Below, piece after piece: positions 1 through 5,974 of a stretch of 10,880 bases of DNA. Both the position numbers and the translations under genes were made by a program. The stretch's first letter is position 1; each line of letters starts with the position of its first letter. Source of the stretch: Acetatifactor sp. (lineage in GTDB: Bacteria; Bacillota; Clostridia; Lachnospirales; Lachnospiraceae); NCBI GenBank assembly GCA_024699575.1, contig JAILPF010000549.1, forward strand, positions 1 to 10,880, written 5' to 3'. The notes below the pieces were generated by a model. The model saw nothing but the letters and a program-made list of their open reading frames with translations. It was not told where the DNA came from and made no database searches.

Positions 1-1114
1 TATCACCTTTTAAGATATTAAACAACTGTGGCAGCTCATCAATTCTACATTTGCGGATAAAATTTCCCACCGGTGTAATTCTGGAATCATTCTTGCTGGC
101 AAGTCTCGCCACACCGTCTTTCTCAGCGTCCGTACGCATGCTGCGAAATTTCATAATTTTAAATTCCTTCTGCCCGATTGTGCAACGCACCTGTTTGTAC
201 AGGACCGGACCGCCGTCATAAAGTTTGATGGCAATCGCTGTCAATAGCATAATCGGGGATGCAATAATGAGGAGTAACAGTGCAAATACAATATCTCCAA
301 ATCTCTTTAAAAATCTCTGTTCCATTCTCAGATGATACTCTCTGGTGAGAAGAAGCGGTGTATCAAACACATGCAACTCTTCCGCTCCCATCATGATGAC
401 ATCCGGGATTTTGGGAAGAACATAAACACGGATAGATTTCTCATAGCAGTATTTGAAAAGCTTATTTCTCTGTTCCACGGAAATATCGCCCAAAACTACT
501 GCATTACATTCGCCGTTTGCATAGGCTGCCTCAATCTGCTTACGCACAGCCCGTATCCCCTTACGGATATTCACTGTCTGCACAATCTTGTATTTATCCT
601 TACGACTCGCAAATTTATTGCAGATATCATCAATCGGTCTGTTCCCGTGAACCAGAAGCAGCTTTCTGGGAGGGAACGCAGAGCGATATATTCTGTTTGC
701 TATATTAATATAAATGACGACAACCACCAGCTGTTCCAAAAACATAATGATAAAAACCTGCGGTGCCAGAAGCATGAAGGACATCATGGAGAGTTCGGCA
801 TAGATGACTCCATCCGCCATAATCGTTGCAAAAATCTGAGAAAAAATCAGCTCCCAGTTTTTCAAATATCCAAGACGCATTCCACCATACATATTGGATA
901 AGAAGAAAAGGATTACGCCGTAGATAGCAACCTCCAGCATATTTCCCTTGAAATAGATCTTTCTGGGTGCGTTAATCATGGTCGGGTTAAAGACGGTCAA
1001 CCAGTAGTATGTGAAAATTCCAATCTCCATTGCCAGGCAGATTGCCGACAGTCCCAGATTGATGACACGCTTAAACGATTCTATTCTTCTCAGTCTATTT
1101 TCATTGGTATTCAT
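1..1114 (-). CDS. Polyprenyl-phosphate sugar-1-phosphate transferase (initiating glycosyltransferase), C-terminus cut by the window edge
   Basis: Open frame from ATG at 1114 to the left edge, giving 371 residues without a stop. Members of this family (WcaJ/PglC-like, bacterial sugar transferase domain) attach the first sugar phosphate to undecaprenyl phosphate at the membrane and so start exopolysaccharide or capsule repeat units. Seen here: hydrophobic segments in the first ~140 residues (about 18-42, 60-75, 90-115, 118-138), a soluble middle region (~145-250), then the re-entrant hydrophobic stretch (~272-297) that begins the catalytic domain. KFRSM (322-326) and DELPQ (359-363) are hallmark motifs of the catalytic core. 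Roughly the last 90-100 residues lie outside the window, judging from a usual length near 460-470. A GGAGG lies 12 bases before the ATG, a rather long spacing. It follows the GT2 gene by 34 bases and is probably in the same operon. The sugar substrate cannot be read from the sequence. Confidence 0.93.
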   Translation of the reverse strand, partial: MNTNENRLRRIESFKRVINLGLSAICLAMEIGIFTYYWLTVFNPTMINAPRKIYFKGNMLEVAIYGVILFFLSNMYGGMRLGYLKNWELIFSQIFATIMADGVIYAELSMMSFMLLAPQVFIIMFLEQLVVVVIYINIANRIYRSAFPPRKLLLVHGNRPIDDICNKFASRKDKYKIVQTVNIRKGIRAVRKQIEAAYANGECNAVVLGDISVEQRNKLFKYCYEKSIRVYVLPKIPDVIMMGAEELHVFDTPLLLTREYHLRMEQRFLKRFGDIVFALLLLIIASPIMLLTAIAIKLYDGGPVLYKQVRCTIGQKEFKIMKFRSMRTDAEKDGVARLASKNDSRITPVGNFIRKCRIDELPQLFNILKGD

Positions 1115-1148
1115 ACCTTTTGCTTGCCTCCGTTATGTCTGTTCTTTT

Positions 1149-1898
1149 CTAGATTCTACGCTGTACCGCCCGGACTGCCCAAAAACAAAAATACCAGGCA
1201 CTGCTTATCACATTCATGCCTTCTGCCTTGCGGTACAGGTTCCAGATTCTCCGCAAAGCCTCAATCTTGTTCGAAGAAAGGCTTCCGCCCACTCTCCTGT
1301 AGCGCACAAGATTCTCGTTGAGTCCGTACGCCATGTATCCGTTTCTCAAAACTTTCCACCAAAGAGCAGTATCCTCACTTTTAATAATCGGCATCTCCAA
1401 CAGTTCCCGGGGAATTTTCTCCGTATCAAACATCACTGTGGATGTGAAGATTGTGGTATTCTTTAACGCATCTTTATATGTCATCTGTTCCGGCACACGC
1501 ACAATCTTACCGGTTCCTTGTCCGTTCGCATCCGCGAATTCATATCCGCTGAAGACAAACGCTGCCTCTTTTTTTTTCATGTATGTTATCTCTGCCGACA
1601 ACTTTTCCGGTTCCCACAAATCATCGGAATCCAGATAGGCAATATATCTGCCTTTTGCTTCCTTTAGCCCCTTGTTTCTCGCCTTGGCAGCTCCCATGTT
1701 GGATGGCTGGAAAATCAAGCGGATGCGATTATCCTGTTTGTTTTCCATGTATTTTCTGATTTTCGCAACTGTGCTGTCAGTACTTCCGTCTTCCACCAGA
1801 ATTAATTCCCAGTCAGTGTAAGTCTGCTTGCGCACGCTTTCTATTGTCTCTATGATATAGTTTTCCACGTTATAAACCGGTACAATTATACTGACCAT
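1149..1898 (-). CDS. Family 2 glycosyltransferase, TuaG-like
   Basis: A 249-residue GT-A fold glycosyltransferase of the GT2 family, expected to add a sugar from a nucleotide donor to a lipid-linked acceptor on the cytoplasmic face of the membrane. Seen: the N-terminal strand SIIVPVYN (3-10), VEDGSTD (35-41, uridine binding), NMGAAKARNKG (67-77), the metal-binding DSD inside YLDSDDLW (88-95), and a downstream SED (174-176) in the position of the family's acidic catalytic residue, followed by TALWWK. Length and motif order match B. subtilis TuaG of teichuronic acid synthesis, including a YGLNE...YR and SxSSNK ending, but GT2 specificity cannot be read from sequence. Start ATG at 1898 has AAGGA nine bases upstream. 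The stop of the upstream membrane-protein gene lies 18 bases before it, which supports one operon. Codons for K108-K110 form a run of nine A on the coding strand. Confidence 0.93.
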   Translation of the reverse strand: MVSIIVPVYNVENYIIETIESVRKQTYTDWELILVEDGSTDSTVAKIRKYMENKQDNRIRLIFQPSNMGAAKARNKGLKEAKGRYIAYLDSDDLWEPEKLSAEITYMKKKEAAFVFSGYEFADANGQGTGKIVRVPEQMTYKDALKNTTIFTSTVMFDTEKIPRELLEMPIIKSEDTALWWKVLRNGYMAYGLNENLVRYRRVGGSLSSNKIEALRRIWNLYRKAEGMNVISSAWYFCFWAVRAVQRRI

Positions 1899-1916
1899 TT
1901 CTAATATTCCTTCCGT

Positions 1917-2762
1917 CTACAACCAAAAAATAAGGTAGGAGTCGCTTATCCAGGTGGCCTCTCCCAGGCAGATATCCACATCTGACATCCCTTCATCGGA
2001 CAGTGTACCCGGTAAGATTATGCAGTCAACACCCAGATTTTTAGCAATATGCAGGCAGTCCTGCAAGGTTATCTCAGTGCCGTCTTCTGTAACCTGCCCA
2101 GTGTTTCCTGTCTCGGAGGCATTCTCCATCCACTCATACAAAGTATTTCTCTGTTCATCATACACATCATAAGAATAGGCATTCAAAGCTTTATCCCACA
2201 TATTTCTTCCGTATGGCAGAAGAATATCTCCATCCACAGCCCTTGCATACTCCAGGATTTCATGTGGCGCCCACAGAGTTATCTTTCCTTCTTCCTGCTG
2301 CTCTCTGAGAAGATCTAACATGTTAACTGTCGTTTGTAATTGCTCTTGTCTATTCAGAGTATCTCCCTGATTCCTCTGTAAATTACCACTAAAATAGGTC
2401 ATGACAACCAAAAGGACCGCAACGCCCCATTTTTGCCATGATTTCAGATTTCTCATCTCTTTATTTGTCCGAATCTCCGCAAGCAGCGTGGTTGCAGCAA
2501 CCGCGATAACAGCAGTGGTCGGCACCAGAGTCCAAATCCACTGATAATCGTAGAATTTCGTCTGGTACATCATGAGAAGCGCCGCTGTCAGCGGAAAAAT
2601 ACAGCTTGCGCTCATAACCACCGAATACCATAGAAACTGTTGTGCATCTTTCTTTTTATTGATTATCAGGTATAGAAGTGAAGCGAGAAGCAATGCGGCG
2701 TATTTTCCGCTGTCCGTGTATGCGCGCCACCCCTCATCAGCAAGTCTGATCCATTCAGCCAT
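1917..2762 (-). CDS. Membrane protein with extracytoplasmic C-terminal domain, polysaccharide operon
   Basis: 281 residues from the preferred start at 2762. I do not recognise a firm family. About four hydrophobic segments (20-35, 44-66, 73-94, 112-126) are followed by a soluble domain (~155-281) containing ITLWAPHEILEYAR and LGVDCIILP. Positive charges after segments 1 and 3 (NKKK; RTNKEMRNLK) place those loops inside, so the C-terminal domain is predicted to be outside. That layout resembles the C-terminal half of GT-C type, polyprenyl-phosphate-dependent glycosyltransferases, but this is inference. The frame also has an ATG at 2813, but only the ATG at 2762 has a strong AGGAGG at a 7-base spacing. 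It overlaps the preceding membrane-protein gene by 8 bases, so the two are probably translationally coupled and may form a complex. The role in surface polysaccharide assembly is inferred from neighbours. Confidence 0.85.
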   Translation of the reverse strand: MAEWIRLADEGWRAYTDSGKYAALLLASLLYLIINKKKDAQQFLWYSVVMSASCIFPLTAALLMMYQTKFYDYQWIWTLVPTTAVIAVAATTLLAEIRTNKEMRNLKSWQKWGVAVLLVVMTYFSGNLQRNQGDTLNRQEQLQTTVNMLDLLREQQEEGKITLWAPHEILEYARAVDGDILLPYGRNMWDKALNAYSYDVYDEQRNTLYEWMENASETGNTGQVTEDGTEITLQDCLHIAKNLGVDCIILPGTLSDEGMSDVDICLGEATWISDSYLIFWL

Positions 2763-3627
2763 GTCCTTTCCTCCTTTCGGAAAGTTTCCGCCAAATCCGG
2801 CCACATGCAACATAGAAGAAGGTAATCAGCACACAGGCGCCCATTCCGTAGAATGTCCACACAATACATGCTTCCGCCAAAATACACAGGACAATGCCAA
2901 TCCGGTTCCTTCTGATAAGAAGGCTGAACAGATAGGGCACTATCACTGCCATTCTGATAGTCGCTCCGCGATAACCGGCATGAAGTACTCCAAAACCTTC
3001 CATCCCGTACATATAATCTCCAAATGAGATCAAAATAGCAACACACAGCAAAAATACACTTTGCTTCCAGGTATCTTCCGCAAACAAAGCTTCTGCAAGT
3101 GCACTGTATGCAAAATAGGCAAGTGCCAGCACAATAGCCGGTACCAGTTGTTGTATAATAAAATAACTCTCCAACGGTATCACTCTGCAAAGAAATGCAT
3201 AGAGCATTGGCAGACTGATTATTTTCAGTCTCATGGGCATCCCCTGCGCAAAGGCTTGTCCCGTCAGCGGATTGATTTGATAAATAGTATCTGTAGTCAA
3301 CATGGTGTTCACCGTCTCTACTGTCAGGTCTCCCCCATCATATACATTTTTCCCCTGCAAAATATATAGAAGCTGGAGCAGAAACAGTGCAATAAATGCA
3401 AGATGTACTATCTTTCCCTGCCCTGTAAGCGCGATTCTATGTGTCTCTTTCGCAGGCAGGAAGATTACAGCAATCATCAGGATCACGCAGGCAGCGATAA
3501 ACAACCTGATACCTGCCGAAAAAGGCTTGTGAAGAACAATTGCAACCAGATTCGCCACCTCAGAAAGTCCTATTATCAATAAAAATCCTATCAGTATTTT
3601 ATCTGCACGAGTCAGTTTATTTTCCAT
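2755..3627 (-). CDS. Polytopic membrane protein, possibly DUF6077-like, first gene of the polysaccharide operon
   Basis: 290 residues from the preferred start at 3627. Hydrophobic segments lie at about 11-31, 38-57, 72-91, 136-150, 158-182, 188-206, 224-238, 243-259 and 261-276. A polar stretch after segment 3 holds VYDGGDLTVETVNTML (95-110) and YQINPLTG (116-123), the sort of conserved first extracytoplasmic loop found in GT-C enzymes. DYMYGMEGFGVLHAGYRG (204-221) is another likely conserved loop. From memory this resembles clostridial DUF6077 proteins found in polysaccharide clusters, but I cannot confirm that. The ATG at 3651 lacks a ribosome binding site, while the ATG at 3627 has GAGAGG six bases upstream. 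The C-terminus is basic (RKLSERRKGHG) and probably cytoplasmic. It is the first gene after a terminator and a probable promoter, and it overlaps the next gene by 8 bases. Confidence 0.85.
   Translation of the reverse strand: MENKLTRADKILIGFLLIIGLSEVANLVAIVLHKPFSAGIRLFIAACVILMIAVIFLPAKETHRIALTGQGKIVHLAFIALFLLQLLYILQGKNVYDGGDLTVETVNTMLTTDTIYQINPLTGQAFAQGMPMRLKIISLPMLYAFLCRVIPLESYFIIQQLVPAIVLALAYFAYSALAEALFAEDTWKQSVFLLCVAILISFGDYMYGMEGFGVLHAGYRGATIRMAVIVPYLFSLLIRRNRIGIVLCILAEACIVWTFYGMGACVLITFFYVACGRIWRKLSERRKGHG
2770..2775 (-). promoter_or_regulatory. Ribosome binding site deciding the start of the 281-residue membrane protein
   Basis: AGGAGG on the minus strand, seven bases before the ATG at 2762. 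It lies inside the end of the preceding gene. It favours the 2762 start over the in-frame ATG at 2813. Confidence 0.85.
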
Positions 3628-3658
3628 CGGTTTCCTCTCAATGCTTTTCATCAGTTAC

Positions 3659-3687
3659 AGAATATCATTTTTAGCCCAAAATCGCAA
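3659..3687 (-). promoter_or_regulatory. Candidate sigma-A promoter of the polysaccharide operon
   Basis: On the minus strand, TTGCGA (3687-3682) and TATTCT (3664-3659) are separated by 17 bases. TGA directly precedes the -10, an extended -10 feature. Each hexamer matches consensus at four of six positions, so it is moderate by sequence. Its placement just after a terminator and about 30 bases before the first gene supports it. The -35 begins immediately after the terminator's T run. Confidence 0.45.
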
Positions 3688-3723
3688 TAAAAAAAGGCAG
3701 CCATGATACAATCTCATGGCCGC
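3688..3723 (-). terminator. Rho-independent terminator of the Spo0A-domain gene
   Basis: On the minus strand a 10-bp stem, GCGGCCATGA with TCATGGCTGC and one G-U pair, closes a 7-base loop and is followed by C and a run of seven T. It lies about 60 bases past the stop at 3784, and the intervening bases show nothing clear. It separates the regulator gene from the polysaccharide operon. Confidence 0.88.
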
Positions 3724-3783
3724 ATGACAGTACACAATCACAGAACATTCCAAAATTTATCTGAATTTGTTCTTCCTGACAGT

Positions 3784-4161
3784 TTACATAGCTTTGAAGT
3801 CCAGTCTGACCTTGTCCGCAATACGGGCTATGTATTCACTGTTAGTCGGTCTGGTTCTACCAGATACCGCAGAATAACCAAACATCTTTTCAAAAGTATC
3901 AACGTTCCCTCTACACCACGAAACCTCTATAGCATTCCTTATTGCACGTTCTACCTTCTGGTCCGTAGTTTTAAATCTTCTGGCAATAGTAGGGTAGAGC
4001 AGTTTCGTCACACTGCTTACCACTTCCATATCTCTACCTGACAGCAGGATTGCATCTCGCAGGTAATGATATCCTTTTAAATGCGCCGGCACTCCAACGT
4101 CCAGCATAATGTTGGTAATATATCTCTCCAGTTCGTAGTCGTTAACAGAAGCAATCTCCAT
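3784..4161 (-). CDS. Stand-alone Spo0A-type DNA-binding domain protein (no receiver domain)
   Basis: 125 residues from the preferred start at 4161. Nearly the whole protein corresponds to the C-terminal effector domain of Spo0A, the sporulation master regulator that binds 0A boxes. Motifs shared with Spo0A of Bacillus, recalled from memory, are GVPAHLKGYHYLRDAI, TKLLYPTIARRF, TTDQKVERAIRNAIEVSW with RGN (helix-turn-helix region), FGY, and RPTNSEYIARIADKVRL near the C-terminus. The CheY-like receiver with its phospho-acceptor aspartate is absent, and the upstream DNA has no room for it because the HPr terminator lies there. The product should therefore bind DNA without phosphorylation. An ATG at 4179 is possible but has no good ribosome binding site, whereas AAAGGGG lies eight bases before 4161. 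0A boxes upstream suggest Spo0A control or autoregulation. Target genes are unknown; the polysaccharide operon lies just downstream. Confidence 0.93.
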   Translation of the reverse strand: MEIASVNDYELERYITNIMLDVGVPAHLKGYHYLRDAILLSGRDMEVVSSVTKLLYPTIARRFKTTDQKVERAIRNAIEVSWCRGNVDTFEKMFGYSAVSGRTRPTNSEYIARIADKVRLDFKAM

Positions 4162-4180
4162 AATGAATTCCCCTTTCATA

Positions 4181-4187
4181 TGTCGAG
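4181..4187 (+). promoter_or_regulatory. Near-match 0A box, leader of the Spo0A-domain gene
   Basis: TGTCGAG on the plus strand, one mismatch from the Spo0A box TGTCGAA. It lies about 20 bases before the start codon, downstream of the probable transcription start, a position that would suit repression. On its own it is weak; two perfect boxes nearby raise its interest. Confidence 0.35.
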
Positions 4188-4217
4188 TTCTGTTCTATGT
4201 TGCGACTGCCAGTGTTC

Positions 4218-4245
4218 ATATTACCATATTGTCGAAAAAATGCAA
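4218..4245 (-). promoter_or_regulatory. Candidate promoter of the Spo0A-domain gene
   Basis: On the minus strand, TTGCAT (4245-4240) and TAATAT (4223-4218) with a 16-base spacer. Both hexamers match sigma-A consensus at only four of six positions or so. No convincing sigma-H promoter was found. A perfect 0A box fills much of the spacer. Confidence 0.35.
4229..4236 (+). promoter_or_regulatory. Perfect 0A box (Spo0A binding site)
   Basis: TTGTCGAA on the plus strand, an exact match to the Spo0A consensus TGTCGAA with the favoured leading T. It sits between the candidate -35 and -10 of the Spo0A-domain gene, so binding there should affect that promoter. Known: Spo0A effector domains bind this heptamer. 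Inferred: use by this gene's own product, by full-length Spo0A, or by both. Confidence 0.65.
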
Positions 4246-4262
4246 TCTTTTTTCATCGCGCG

Positions 4263-4270
4263 TTTCGACA
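4263..4270 (-). promoter_or_regulatory. Second perfect 0A box (Spo0A binding site)
   Basis: TGTCGAAA on the minus strand, 34 bases upstream of and in the opposite orientation to the box at 4229. It lies just upstream of the candidate -35 and between it and the HPr terminator hairpin, a place typical of an activator or cooperative site. Confidence 0.6.
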
Positions 4271-4279
4271 TAAATATTT

Positions 4280-4304
4280 AAGAGGTCGATGAAATCGACC
4301 TCTT
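4280..4304 (-). terminator. Perfect 11-bp hairpin after the HPr gene, probable terminator
   Basis: AAGAGGTCGAT, a 3-base loop, then ATCGACCTCTT, with no mismatch, starting 14 bases past the HPr stop. The bases after it on the minus strand (AAATATTTATG) are T-rich but not a clean T run, so termination may be partial. The symmetric stem could also act as a protein-binding palindrome, since it contains TCGA cores and lies 9 bases from a 0A box. Confidence 0.65.
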
Positions 4305-4318
4305 CTCAATTAATAATC

Positions 4319-4582
4319 TTATTCTCCAAGCCCACTCTCGACTGCTGCAACCAAAGCTTTGAGCGCTTCTGCCTCATCTTCACCCTCGCAGACAAACTCA
4401 ATCTCATCGCCACATTTTACGCAAGCTCCCAGCACGCTTAACACGCTTTTTGCATTTGCGGTGCTTTCGCGAAATGTAAAAGTAATCAATGATTTAAACT
4501 GCATTGCCTCTTTGCACAAAATTCCTGCGGGTCTAAGATGCAAGCCAGTCGGATTCTTAATTACGACTTTCTGACTTACCAT
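4319..4582 (-). CDS. ptsH: HPr phosphocarrier protein
   Basis: 87 residues, the normal HPr length. HPr carries phosphate from enzyme I to sugar-specific EIIA proteins in the cytoplasm. The active-site histidine is His15 in NPTGLHLRPAG (10-20). The regulatory serine is Ser46 in AKSVLSVLG (44-52), the site used by HPr kinase in Firmicutes for CcpA-dependent catabolite control, so this is a full HPr and not a Crh-type protein lacking His15. KCGDEIEF (56-63) is the usual following strand. ATG at 4582 has GGAGG seven bases upstream. The gene appears monocistronic, with its own promoter and a hairpin after it. Enzyme I is not in the window, and whether this is the only HPr of the organism is unknown. 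Confidence 0.95.
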   Translation of the reverse strand: MVSQKVVIKNPTGLHLRPAGILCKEAMQFKSLITFTFRESTANAKSVLSVLGACVKCGDEIEFVCEGEDEAEALKALVAAVESGLGE

Positions 4583-4610
4583 GGTTATTCCTCCACTTCC
4601 TTATGCGTCA

Positions 4611-4624
4611 GCTGTTCTAACAGC
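4611..4624. repeat. Perfect palindrome in the HPr leader
   Basis: GCTGTTAGAACAGC (minus-strand sense), two perfect 6-bp arms around AG, lies between the candidate promoter and the ribosome binding site of the HPr gene. It is a possible operator or a small leader hairpin. I cannot name a regulator. Confidence 0.4.
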
Positions 4625-4638
4625 CTCCCCTTATATAA

Positions 4639-4667
4639 ACTATATCAGATTTATGCGACAACCACAA
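4639..4667 (-). promoter_or_regulatory. Candidate sigma-A promoter of the HPr gene
   Basis: On the minus strand, TTGTGG (4667-4662), a 17-base spacer, and TATAGT (4644-4639) preceded by TGA, giving an extended -10. The -10 matches consensus at five of six positions and the -35 is poor. Transcription would start about 50 bases before the HPr start codon. Confidence 0.6.
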
Positions 4668-4696
4668 GCTAAAAATTAGCAATCGGTGTTCCTCTT

Positions 4697-5974
4697 TCAC
4701 TGGTCGTTTTCGTCGGTTTTCTGAAAGTTTATTCTTACTGTAATATTCTGCTTTACCTTCACTCCATCCGGCAAATTTAAAGTAACCGGGATGCTGTGTG
4801 TAGCTTCAGTCAGTTCTTCAATGCCCTCTTCTTCCATCCAGGCTTCCACATCCACTCTCGGATTGAGTCTCACCCGGTTGATTCCGGCTATATCGGCATC
4901 TCTTCCTGTAATCTCCAGATGATAGCTTGTCTCAGAGAGACTTGCTTCAAAGCCTTCTGGCACATTAATCAACTGAATATCTCCTTCGGTAAGTTCCAGT
5001 GTCTTTTCTTTCACCGGTTCAATAGCAACAGTCGCTGTTACCTTACCCTGGAAGCTGCTGTCTGCAAACTTAACGTTCTCAGGCAGATATTCTTTGATAT
5101 TTACGATATCCGTCAAATCTTCATTTGCACCTGTAATATTTAAGCGTTCCTCTGGAATCGAAATCTTTGTAACGCCCGCAAGGTTTGTCGGTGTTCCGGC
5201 TATTTTTACCGTCTCCGGATCACACCATACTTCGCCGGTAGCCATGTATCCGCTCTCCGGAATGCCCATATAATTCACCTCAATCGGCACTTCTTTCACC
5301 GCAAGCACTTCGACAGACATACGCACATAATTTACACGCTTCTGAATATTTTTGGCCTCAAGCAGATTATCATCTGCATCGTAGAAAGAAATATCCACAT
5401 AAGCTGACATATTCGTGTTAAATCCGGTCACATCAATTTCCACTGCCGCATAACTGATTTTTTCAATGATGGACCTTGGACCGGATACCTCCAGCGCAGT
5501 CGGATCCGGATCCACTTTCGATATCATATACCCGTCAGCGACTTCACCTATCGTATTATAAATTACACGCACCATCTTGCTTGCTTTGTCCTCTACATTC
5601 AGGCGAATCACATCGTGATTACCTTCGATGGAATAATCCGCATTGACATTCTGCAGATTGTATGTGATAGGAATGGTATTGATATCTGTCAGTCTGCTCA
5701 CATCTGCTTCTGCCACCACATCGCCGGAACGCAACTGTCCGATAACACTCTTCGGGGCACGCACCGTCACGCTGACGATATCTGTGTCATCCAACACCTC
5801 ATAAACTTTATTCTCATTCTCCAGCAATTCCTGGTTGATGAGATTGACACGAATGTTGTTCAAAGTCTTTGTATCTTTGGGATCATTAAACTGTACAACA
5901 ACAAACCAAAGCAATGCGGCCAGGAATAATGAAGCCAGCTTTAAAGTCCAGTTGTTTAAGATTCGTTTTTTCAT
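4697..5974 (-). CDS. cdaR: CdaR, membrane-anchored YbbR-repeat regulator of the diadenylate cyclase CdaA
   Basis: 425 residues. A single N-terminal membrane segment (about 10-28, LKLASLFLAALLWFVVVQF) follows a basic MKKR start, so the rest of the protein lies outside the cell membrane. About four YbbR-type beta repeats follow, at roughly 35-127, 132-222, 224-318 and 325-418. Each has the pattern of a short VP/IPV strand, a conserved G-Y or G-F turn (DGYM, SGYM, EGFE) and a SGP / AGTP / TGR strand near its end. CdaR proteins bind CdaA and tune c-di-AMP synthesis in Firmicutes. The start ATG overlaps the cdaA stop by four bases (ATGA), which is strong evidence of coupled translation. The acidic C-terminal tail (KTDENDQ) is short. 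No clear terminator follows; the small GCTAA/TTAGC inverted repeat after the stop is weak. Confidence 0.93.
   Translation of the reverse strand: MKKRILNNWTLKLASLFLAALLWFVVVQFNDPKDTKTLNNIRVNLINQELLENENKVYEVLDDTDIVSVTVRAPKSVIGQLRSGDVVAEADVSRLTDINTIPITYNLQNVNADYSIEGNHDVIRLNVEDKASKMVRVIYNTIGEVADGYMISKVDPDPTALEVSGPRSIIEKISYAAVEIDVTGFNTNMSAYVDISFYDADDNLLEAKNIQKRVNYVRMSVEVLAVKEVPIEVNYMGIPESGYMATGEVWCDPETVKIAGTPTNLAGVTKISIPEERLNITGANEDLTDIVNIKEYLPENVKFADSSFQGKVTATVAIEPVKEKTLELTEGDIQLINVPEGFEASLSETSYHLEITGRDADIAGINRVRLNPRVDVEAWMEEEGIEELTEATHSIPVTLNLPDGVKVKQNITVRINFQKTDENDQ

Noticed and set aside
332..901. 189-residue plus-strand open frame
   Set aside because: It lies fully opposite the sugar transferase gene, whose minus frame carries clear family motifs; the plus product has no recognisable domain.
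2763..2813. Upstream ATG extending the 281-residue membrane protein
   Set aside because: It would overlap the previous gene more deeply and lacks a ribosome binding site; AGGAGG fits only the ATG at 2762.
2666..3190. 174-residue minus-strand frame rich in Cys and Tyr
   Set aside because: An out-of-frame shadow of the two overlapping membrane-protein genes, without a ribosome binding site or domain.
4672..4683. GCTAA/TTAGC inverted repeat after cdaR as a terminator
   Set aside because: The AT-rich 5-bp stem has no T run after it and precedes the HPr promoter, so it is too weak to call.
5309..5315. Perfect TGTCGAA heptamer on the minus strand
   Set aside because: It lies inside the cdaR coding sequence, encoding part of SVEVL, and about one chance match is expected in this length.
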